Assembly: GCA_905221605.1 (NCBI GenBank)
Contig: CAJNDS010001249.1
Coordinates: 1 to 26,344, forward strand
Reading direction: 5' to 3'
Origin: Symbiodinium natans
Taxonomy: Eukaryota > Sar > Dinophyceae > Suessiales > Symbiodiniaceae
DNA length: 26,344 nt
Shown here: positions 19,175 through 26,344 of the stretch, piece after piece
Position numbering within the stretch: position 1 is the stretch's first letter
Layout: each line of letters starts with the position of its first letter
The notes under the pieces: generated by a model
What the model was told of the DNA's origin: nothing
Databases searched by the model: none
Seen by the model: the letters and a program-made list of their open reading frames with translations, nothing else
Program-made: the position numbers and the translations under genes

Positions 19175-20990
19175 GGCCAGGGCCTAAGATCATGGCAGTC
19201 CGTTCCTGGAGTATCCAAGCTGCAGCCTGCGCAACATCAGTCATACCACTGCAATACTCTCAAGGTTGTCCACTCATCCGAAAGCCTGTGCTCGATCCGA
19301 ATCATCTTGCTGTGCTTCGGGCTGACCTTCCAACTGTCAGCAACACTGCAAACGTCAGGTCAAAAAAACCGAAGACCACCATGCCACCATGCCAATGTAC
19401 GTGATGCTCCGACAATGCCAGCCACACTCCCACACCAATCGCAGAAGCAGAGCAAGTGGCATTGCAAGTACTGAAGTACTGTTGTTTTACACCGAGGCAG
19501 CTGCCAGCTCTGCAGCAAAGAACCTGTGCAGCAACATGATAAAGCAGCAATCCATGCAACAGAAGAGCAACGGACCTTGCCTCGCCGGACAGAGACCAAT
19601 CTACAAGATTCCTTTGTCCTGAAAACAATGGATTTGGCCATCAGCGAACATGCCCAAAGTGGGAACTCCTGCCATCTCGCATTGTTGCAGCCATGCCTCG
19701 ACGCTTGGCAAAACTCATCAAAACACAATGAACATCACAACTGAGGCAACAACCATCAAAGGAGTTCAAAAGGCCAACAATGGGCAAAACGCAGACGGCA
19801 AAACTACTGCACAATGCCACATGTGTAGTAAACATAGTACGGCCTATGTTTGCAAGTGTGGGCATGGGAAAGTCCTTAACAGGCTAGCTTACCTCGCAAG
19901 AACCGAGCGATGAGACATTAGCACTGGTAGCCATTGCGCGACGTGGTCCTTCGAGCCAAAAGTACGCTGACAAGCGCAGGAAAACCTCTGCGCGCACAAG
20001 CATAAGGAAGGGAAGGGTCCCGGGGCCTTCTGGGTGTGAGCCCGTTGCTGGGACGGGTGCCGACCCCTTGAGAAGGCTCGCCTCCGGTACCGCGGTAACC
20101 TTACACCTTGTGCACAGTGGCGCCCAGGACTCTTTGCCCTCAGAGACTCTAGCCTTTTTTGCTACGAGCAGCGCCTGGAAAAAACAGCGTTGACCCGGCA
20201 CCCTCACCGTGGCCTTCTTCGGTTTTCGGTTCGCGCAGAAATCCATCCCCAAGTCTGTTCTTGAGCCTCCTCTGGTGGGGCACACTATCTCCTGGTGTTG
20301 TTTTTTCAGAAATCAAGAATGTATCCTAGGCCCCTGCCAGGCTCCATGCCATGGACCCGTGTTAATGTATCCGGGCAGGGGGGTGCCACGCACAACCGGC
20401 AGGCTACATAATCCCCCCTTGCAAGTTTCTGTATTGGGGTGGTTAGGGTCCCAAGCAGAAACTTGCAGGGATTCCCGCAGAGATAGATCAGCTGTTCCTA
20501 ACTTAACCCCTAACCCTGAAACGCTAAACGGCAAGCACCGAGGCTCATTTTTCCAGGTTGGCCTTTCGGAGAGGGGATGTAATGAAATGTATGAAGCACC
20601 CCCCCCTCCCCCCGATGCTTTAGTTGGAGATGGGTACGCTACGGGTTTTCTTTTCTCCGTGTGTTTTGGTGAGGGCGAATCCTGACTACACTGCACACTG
20701 GGTTTTCCTGCTGCCCTTCATGCTGCACAGAACGAGAAGCAGAAGCTGCAAGAGAAAAGAGATACCGTGGAGGTTACTTGAAATCTCCTACATTGCATTT
20801 GTGTTCTCATGTCATCGCTATCGTTTTCGGAGTTGAGAATACACAAGTGCCATCATCTCTTCGTGCATTTTTTTGCACTGTTTGGGAGTGTTACTGGCCA
20901 GTAAGCATTGTTTGGGACATTTGGGAACGATGGGCAGACTGTTGAAGCCACGTAAGATTACCAGAGAGAACGAAATGTGACCCAAGATGC
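19175..20990. other. No gene recognised; telomere-like remnant near 20506
   Basis: Both strands contain overlapping open frames of 70-160 codons, such as 19302-19628 minus with a hydrophobic end (MVVFGFFDLTFAVLLTVG), 19884-20285 minus and 20209-20685 plus. None shows a recognised domain, and the overlaps make a real gene uncertain. CCCCTAACCCTGAAACGC at 20506-20523 resembles degenerate CCCTAAA telomere units. A C-rich run (CACCCCCCCCTCCCCCCG) lies at 20597-20614. Confidence 0.35.
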
Positions 20991-22400
20991 TGGGGACTGT
21001 TGCGCGTCGTTCAGAGCTCTTAAAGATTGGTAGGGGAGTGCTCCGACAGGATCCTTCTTGTGTGAGATACTGTGCTCTTGGAAGCGACTTTGTCAGCGTA
21101 GCTGCAGACGTCAGCGACTCACCCAGTGCTTGGACAGCGCAGAAGAGCATCTGGAACTTTCTGCGGGCCGTTCTGGGGTGCGGATTCTGCGGCTTCTCTG
21201 CGGGGGCACTCGGGGGACACTCGGGTTTCTGGTTGTATGCTAGGGGTCTGGGCTTCCGATCGGATAGGCCTCTGGCTTTGCGGCGCAAAGCACCTGTACC
21301 AAAACAAACGAGGGCCTCAGGACCCAGCTGGATTCATGGCCTCTGTGCATCTTGGTGTTTGTGGAAGATGCTTTGGGGGCTATGTTGAGTCAAAATGCCC
21401 TCCTTGAAGATATCAATCAGTCTTCTCAAGTGCGTGGAGATGCGCCGTGCGAGATTTCATTGCAGGCCTATGTCTTAGCACCTCGGCGCAAGTGACGTGC
21501 CTCCAGCCCAACGCAGATCAAGAAGTAAGACGCACTACCTATGGCAGCTATTGCGAAGGGCCGCGAAGCCAGGACCCGCAGTTCAGAGGTAAAGGGTTGT
21601 TACAAATTACAAGTGTTATCCTGCGTCCACGCGAGCTTCCTGGAGCACTTATGTGCAGAGTCCGCGCCGCAGCAGTTACGCCCTCAGCACACAGAGTCCG
21701 CTGGTTGCCTCTCTGCAGGCCCAAAGGTCCCAGGAAAGCCACTAACCACGGTCGTCTTCAGTGTTCGCGCGGTGTCTTAATGAAGGAGCCTGCTTCATGC
21801 ACTTGACCGCCCCCACTGCTCGTGAGGGCCGGTCAAAAGATGGCTCTTGATCAGTGAGGGGCCGTTTCCAACACTAAAGCATTTCGCATCATTTCGCACT
21901 TCGGTTTCTTCGGTTTCAAGCACAAGCCACGCGGAAACACTACAAACCAAGAAGGCTGGCAAAAGCGTCGCTTAGGAACGAGTGGCAAGTTATGTGCATC
22001 ATGGCACCTGAGGCACCACTGGAGGATGTGAAGTTACAACTTTGCGGTTGTCTTTAGCTCATCCTACTGGACTCCCAGTACTAAAGGAGTGTAAATCGAC
22101 CGCCGCTAACGCCTCCATGGGCGCGTCAGCTCCCAAGGGCGGCCCTTGGCCCTCAAAGAGACAGGAGAGAAAATCACTTGCAGAGGCTTTGCTTTTCGTA
22201 AGCGAACGGCGACCGATACGTCATCCGTGCAATTTTTCCGTGGTTAGAAAAAAAACTGATCCAAGGGGCAACCTTACACCCGCCCGATCGTTCCACGCTC
22301 AGGCGCCTGCAAAAAAGTCTGTGTAGGGCCCACACGTCTACTCTCTTCTGGTCTGCACCCATGCGGATGGAAAGGATAGCGGCAAGTGTAGATGCACCCG
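20991..22400. other. No confident gene
   Basis: Overlapping open frames lie at 20987-21388 plus and 20818-21288 minus, and others at 21447-21806 and 22042-22326 plus. The plus-strand block MGASAPKGGPWPSKRQERKS near 22117 is basic and hydrophilic. No domain could be assigned. The stretch may hold diverged mobile-element sequence, but no terminal repeats or reverse transcriptase motifs are visible. Confidence 0.35.
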
Positions 22401-22401
22401 G

Positions 22402-22455
22402 TGGGGCGGCGGCGGGCGGCGGCGTGCAGCGGCGGTAGCGGCGGCGCGAACGGAC
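22402..22455. repeat. GC-rich (CGG)n-like tract
   Basis: The tract GGGGCGGCGGCGGGCGGCGG is followed by a degenerate GCGGCGGTAGCGGCGGCGC. It is an imperfect trinucleotide repeat of about 50 bp in otherwise balanced sequence. Confidence 0.85.
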
Positions 22456-22933
22456 AACAGAGCTCGAGCGTGTGTTGCAGTGTATATACTACTGTCGACA
22501 GCGAAGCTTCCGAAAGTTGAGATGTCCTCAGAGAGCTTCGGCCAACGGAGGTGTCATGGATGTTTCTTCAAATATCTAGATCTCAAACGTCGCACACGTG
22601 ATCGTGCCTTGGTGCGTTCGTGTGTTGCAGCGTACATCGAAGCAGATCATGCAGTTGGGCTAACTCCAGCCCAGACAAAAAGCTCGTGATTCAAAACATA
22701 AAACAGCAAGTTGAGCTTCCATTCATCGCTGCACACAGCACACTCCGCAGCTACGGTCTAACGTCGACCACCGTGAGGATTGCACAGCTGCAGTCGCGGC
22801 GACGTGAAGCTGTACAAAACAAGTGCAAACGCCATGCAAATGCTACAAGTGAAATGCCATGCTGTACAATGCTGCACTGCAGCATGCATCAACGCACAAA
22901 GCGAGGTGACCCTATCTCTACACATACACTCTC

Positions 22934-22934
<1 letters not shown>
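22456..22934. other. No gene recognised
   Basis: A short open frame at 22480-22689 on the plus strand (69 codons, with FFKYLDLKRRTRDRAL) is the only block with some protein character. GTGTGTTGCAG occurs twice (about 22470 and 22620) in similar contexts, hinting at a small diverged duplication. Confidence 0.35.
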
Positions 22935-23009
<75 letters not shown>

Positions 23010-23207
23010 AGTAAGAGTCGTCGTAGTCGTAGTAGTAGTGTCGTAGTAGTAGTAGTATTAGTAGTAGTATAGTAGTAGTAGTAGTAGTAGGAGTAGTAGT
23101 AGTAGTAGGGGCAGTGGTGGTAGCAGGCAGTAGTGCGTAGCAGTAGCAGTAGCAGTAGTAGTGAGTAGTAGCAGTAGTAGTAGTAGTAGTAGCAGTAGTA
23201 GTAGTAC

Positions 23208-23285
<78 letters not shown>

Positions 23286-23360
23286 TAGTCGTAGTCGTAG
23301 TAGTAGTAGTAGTCGTAGTCGTAGTCGTAGTCGTAGTCGTAGTCGTAGTCGTAGTCGTAG
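22935..23360. repeat. Trinucleotide microsatellite (TAG)n / (CTA)n
   Basis: About 425 bp of AGT/TAG units on the plus strand are broken by GTC and GCAG variants, ending in a hexanucleotide stretch (CGTAGT)n at 23310-23360. It contains long pure runs at 22935-23010 and 23216-23280. The frames give poly-Val, poly-Ser and, on the minus strand, poly-Leu peptides, which are not treated as genes. It is directly joined to the retroposon-like repeat starting at 23361. Confidence 0.95.
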
Positions 23361-23493
23361 GTTCACAAGTCTTTTATTACGACAGCCAGCAAAACTAAAG
23401 CAAGCCCACAGCGAGACTGTTCTTTTGACTGGGTGGTGCAACGGCTGAAGCAGTGTAGGCAGAAAGCTGAAGCAGCAAAGCTGTTGCTGGAGC
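23361..23493 (-). repeat. Retroposon-like repeat, copy A
   Basis: About 133 bp are repeated almost identically at 23707-23845. On the minus strand the copy runs from GCTCCAGCAACAGCTTTGCT to CGTAATAAAAGACTTGTGAAC, which contains AATAAA, and is followed at once by the (CTA)n microsatellite. The layout resembles a short retroposon with a simple-repeat tail. No internal RNA polymerase III promoter could be recognised, so the assignment to SINE or LINE end is open. Confidence 0.6.
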
Positions 23494-23706
23494 CCCTGTA
23501 AAGGAATCCTAACGATGCAAAGCTTCACAGCAAGAATCACCACATTGGGTGATCCAGGGAGTGGCGGGTGGGAAAATGTCTTTAAGCAAGCATGAAGCTG
23601 ATGCCGACTGGTTGCTAAGCTGGCTGTCGTGCTTGATCCCCAAAGCAGCGGGATCAGCAAGCTGCGAATAAAAGCATGTAAACAACATTGAGTAAGCACA
23701 AGTAAC

Positions 23707-23845
23707 GTTCACAAGTCTTTCATTACGACAGCCAGCTGAACTAAAGCAAGCCCACAGCGAGACTGTTCTTTTGACTGGTGGTGCAACGGCTGAAGCAGTG
23801 TAGGCAGAAAGCTGAAGCCTGAAGCAGCAAAGCTGTTGCTGGAGC
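23707..23845 (-). repeat. Retroposon-like repeat, copy B
   Basis: This second copy is in the same orientation as copy A, 346 bp away. Differences are few: a GAAGCCT insertion near 23818, one G fewer in GACTGGTGG, and GTAATGAAAG in place of GTAATAAAAG, so the AATAAA motif is lost. It has no microsatellite tail. The two copies might also be terminal repeats of one small element with a 213-bp interior, but no target duplications or TG...CA ends were seen. Confidence 0.6.
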
Positions 23846-23988
23846 TCCACAAAGACTGCCAGGAAAAAGGGGAGTCTCGCTGCACCACCACCAAATGAAA
23901 CGGTGAGACGATCCTGTTTGCGAAGATGTGTAGCGCTTAGCATAACTGCCAAAAGCCCAAGGAAGCCGTTAAAAGGCTGTCACTCTCA

Positions 23989-24717
23989 GCATGTCCCCGC
24001 AAAGCCTGGGGAGGCTGAAAAGGTATTCCCATGTCTCGTTACAAACGAGGATTCGACCTTGGCATGTCCCCGCAAAGCATGGGGAGGCTGTAAACAGTCG
24101 AATACACTTGGCATGTCCCCGCAAAGCCTGGGGAGGCCGTAACATCAAATCCATCCAAATCCGGCACGTCCCAGAAAAAGCATGGGTAAGCTGAAGAAAA
24201 TCCTTACTCTTGGCATGTCCCCGCACACCTGTGGAAAGTAAAGCAGCTCATCCGACTTTGGCATGTTCCCGAAAAGCATGGGCAGGCCGTATGAAACATT
24301 GCAGGCCAGTAACGTTCCCACAAGCCTCTGCAGGTCTCCAAGAAAGGCCCGGGGGCCCGTCCCCACAACGTCTGGGGCGGCCGAAAAAGGTTCTCCAAAC
24401 ATCATTGCAAACGAAGATTCGGCATGTCCCCGCAAAGTATGGGGAGGCCGTAACAATTGTCACAATTGGGCATGTCCCCGTAAAGTCTGGGGAGGCCGTA
24501 GAAGCCAATCCATATGACTTTGGCATGTCCCCGAAAAATTCGTGGGAGGCTGTAAGAAAAGGAGGGGCACTGTTGGCTTGTCCCTGCAAGTCTGGCGATG
24601 CTGTAAACGCGATCCATTCGACTTTGGCATGTCCTCCAAAGCATGGGGAGGCCGTAAATAGTCGGCTGAAGAAAAACTGTCACTCTTGGTATGTTCCCGC
24701 AAAGCCTGGGGGGGCTT
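23989..24717. repeat. 14-copy array of about 50 bp with hairpin core
   Basis: The conserved core is GGCATGTCCCCGCAAAGC, then ATGGGGAGGCCGTAA, about 33 bp, followed by a more variable 15-30 bp that often ends in TTCGACTTT. Copies begin near 23989, 24061, 24110, 24163, 24212, 24260, 24311, 24357, 24421, 24468, 24522, 24575, 24626 and 24688. TCCCC and GGGGA form a 5-bp stem around a loop of about nine bases (GCAAAGCAT or GCAAAGCCT). Copies are diverged, with partial ones near 24212 and 24311. Some copies preserve only one side of the stem. Function unknown. Confidence 0.9.
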
Positions 24718-25125
24718 CCAGTGGTGAAAGGAAGTCGGCAAGTCGGACATACCAAAGCAGAAATGCGCCAGTCTTCTGAATAAAAAATCTTTTCTTTCCA
24801 ACTCCTCGCAAAAGGAACGTGCCTCCTCGGGAGAAAGCATTTTCATGCATTACAAACCCAATCATTCCTTGTCTTCGACCATCTGGCCAAGCCTGCCAAA
24901 GCATGGCAGGTCGCTCGATTTTTTCTGCTCCGCAATATACCTATCTTGGATGTAACTGCGAAAAATGTCCTCCAATTGTAGTCTTTCCACGAAGGCGAAC
25001 CTGATCGTATTTTGCTGCCTGCCAAGGAGAACGTGAACGCAAGCGATGGAATTGTCTCGACAAAGACGACGCCGTGACTAGCTACAAAGCAAGAAGCTGG
25101 CCCCTTGCTACACCTGAAAATGTTG
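24718..25125. other. No gene recognised
   Basis: Open frames on both strands overlap (24819-25004 plus, 24680-24904 and 24843-25142 minus). None carries a known motif. The sequence looks single-copy. Confidence 0.35.
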
Positions 25126-25520
25126 GTTTGCTGCAAGTTCAAGCCACACTACCAAAGCCAACCAAAGCCCACAAGAAATCCTATGCCAAAGCGAGCACTG
25201 TACCACAAGCCCTCTCTCTTTTTGACTTTGCTGGAAATGCCGTCAGAGTTCAAAGTACAACGCAACAGCTGATGCGCATCAAAGCTGAACCGATAAAAAG
25301 CATACCAATACAAGAAAAGGAATGGTCCCACCTGTTCCAACTCACAAAAAACGTACCTTCGTGGCTTAAACCAAAAAAAGCAACAAAGTGGTGATCTTTC
25401 ACGGACAGCAAACGGCTGGAAGTAAACACATAACCCGTTTGCTGCAAGTTCAAGCCACACTACTAAAGCTCACCAAAGCCAAGTCGAAAATGCCGCTTGC
25501 AGTTCAAAGCAGATGATGCG
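25126..25520. repeat. Diverged direct duplication, 311-bp offset
   Basis: GTTTGCTGCAAGTTCAAGCC followed by ACACTACCAAAGCC at 25126 recurs at 25437 with ACACTACTAAAGCT. Further on, AGTTCAAAGTACAACGCAAC and CTGATGCGCATCAAAGCTGAA (25247-25288) have shortened counterparts AGTTCAAAGCAGATGATGCG and CCAAAGCTGAAGCG (25501-25534). The second copy has lost internal sequence. An open frame at 25074-25394 plus covers the first copy and gives the peptide LLQVQATLPKPTKAHKK; I do not call it a gene. Confidence 0.6.
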
Positions 25521-26012
25521 TGCCAAAGCTGAAGCGCAAATGACCAACTCTCAAACTGGCAAAGTCAAAGCTTGCCGGGCCAACCCACCGCATTTCTAAG
25601 TGAGCGCACCACATTGGAGCTTAGGAGAGTGATTATGGCGGCTGCCATGTGAGCTTTGCATCGGAAGGCCAAAGGCGCACATCGGAACGAAAGTGCCAGA
25701 TGTGCCAGGCGGAAGGAATTTGGCTGGCAAGGGCTGGGATTCATCACTCCAGCGGGAAAGCAGATCTGCATGGTTCTTCTTTTCGCCTGTAGAAGACGTC
25801 GATCAATGCCAGTTATGCACGCCAACATTAACACGTTCAGGAACACTGACAAAAGGCCAAGCTGTAGAGCTCCAATGTTTTCCTGCCACAAGAAGGGCCA
25901 TCCTTTCGATTCTTTGGTGGAAAGATATCTGGTCAAACCTGAAAGCAAAAGCCGCGTCTTGTGGTTGATTCCACTGTGTGTGACACTGACCCGTCTTGCT
26001 CGATCTCGAGAC
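25521..26012. other. No confident gene
   Basis: Open frames at 25565-25948 minus (127 codons) and 25656-26051 plus (131 codons) face each other over the same DNA. Neither has a recognised domain. Confidence 0.35.
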
Positions 26013-26344
26013 GAGGATGGGCCCCCCCCCTTTGGGCAAAGGGGGGCTTAAGCCCCCCTTTAAGCCCCCCTTTAAGCCCCCCTTAAGCCCCCCTTCAAAG
26101 GGGTCCCTGCAAAGGGGGTCCCTTCGGGGGGGGGGGGGAAAGGGTGAAAGCCCTTAAGCCCCCCCTTAAGCCCCCCTTAAGCCCCCCCTTAAGCCCCCCC
26201 TTAAGCCCCCCCTTAAGCCCCCCCTTAAGCCCCCCCTTTAAGCCCCCCCCTTAAGCCCCCCCCTTAAGCCCCCCCTTAAAGCCCCCTTCAACCCCCCCTT
26301 TAAGCTCCCCTTTAAGCCCCCCTTTAAGCCCCCCTTTAAGCCCC
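26013..26344. repeat. CTTAAG/C-run array at the window edge
   Basis: Units of 10-14 bp of the type CTTAAGCCCCCC or TTTAAGCCCCCC run to the edge of the window, interrupted at 26095-26160 by an inverted part rich in G (GGGGTCCCTGCAAAGGGGG and a run of 13-14 G). CTTAAG and TTTAA are palindromic, and the minus strand carries regular G5-G8 runs that could form G-quadruplexes. The array continues beyond the window. Confidence 0.95.

Noticed and set aside
22620-23699. Poly-Val, poly-Ser and poly-Leu open frames
   Set aside because: They are the frames of a TAG/CTA microsatellite and have no other protein content.
23361-23845. LTR retrotransposon or TRIM with copies A and B as long terminal repeats
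   Set aside because: The ends do not start with TG or end with CA, no target-site duplication or primer-binding site is seen, and one copy abuts a microsatellite. Two separate retroposon-like copies fit better.
23989-24717. CRISPR array
   Set aside because: Repeats are diverged, spacers share sequence, no cas genes or leader are present and the context is eukaryotic. Kept as a tandem repeat.
10280-26344. Dinoflagellate spliced-leader relics and reverse transcriptase motifs
   Set aside because: I looked for the end of the leader (TTTTGGCTCAAG) on both strands and for the usual reverse transcriptase active-site pattern in the open frames, and saw neither; a computed search could still find diverged copies.

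Overview
The window reads as nuclear DNA of a eukaryote, most likely a dinoflagellate of the Symbiodiniaceae type (inference). The best evidence is a gene on the minus strand at 11059-12567. Its eight exons join in frame only if four of seven introns are GC-AG and three are GT-AG, mostly with AG|G at the junctions, as known for dinoflagellates. A (TTTAGGG)-type telomere-like tract, CTTAAG/C-run arrays, abundant simple repeats and very sparse coding fit as well. There are no bacterial operons, Shine-Dalgarno sites, rRNA or tRNA genes.

Layout. 1-5689 is a tandem array of a unit of about 34 bp (43 bp in longer variants), with a block at 4313-4876 in reverse orientation and larger duplications inside it. 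5740-7050 is an unrelated array of about 87 bp units arranged partly as a 260-bp trimer. 7050-10280 is strikingly AT-rich. It holds a degenerate repeat of roughly 50-60 bp (7150-8340), a small 26-bp array (8636-8850) and about 1.4 kb without recognisable content. From about 10280 base composition becomes balanced to GC-rich and stays so. The left 10.3 kb could be a repeat-rich block of the same genome or a chimeric join; the sequence alone does not decide.

10280-22900 carries the genes. The clear one is a Nudix-hydrolase-domain protein of about 167 residues. A second coding relic on the minus strand (15780-17110, perhaps with a Gln/Pro-rich part up to 17620) has several frame breaks and is probably a pseudogene. 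Its neighbourhood holds four copies of a nearly palindromic 40-bp element. A few other open frames are possible exons only.

22900-26344 is repeat territory again: a (TAG)n microsatellite joined to a retroposon-like repeat present twice, a 14-copy array of about 50 bp with a hairpin core that superficially resembles CRISPR, a diverged 311-bp duplication, and a terminal CTTAAG/C-run array reaching the window edge. No functional link among genes can be shown; the interest lies in intron structure and in repeat architecture.
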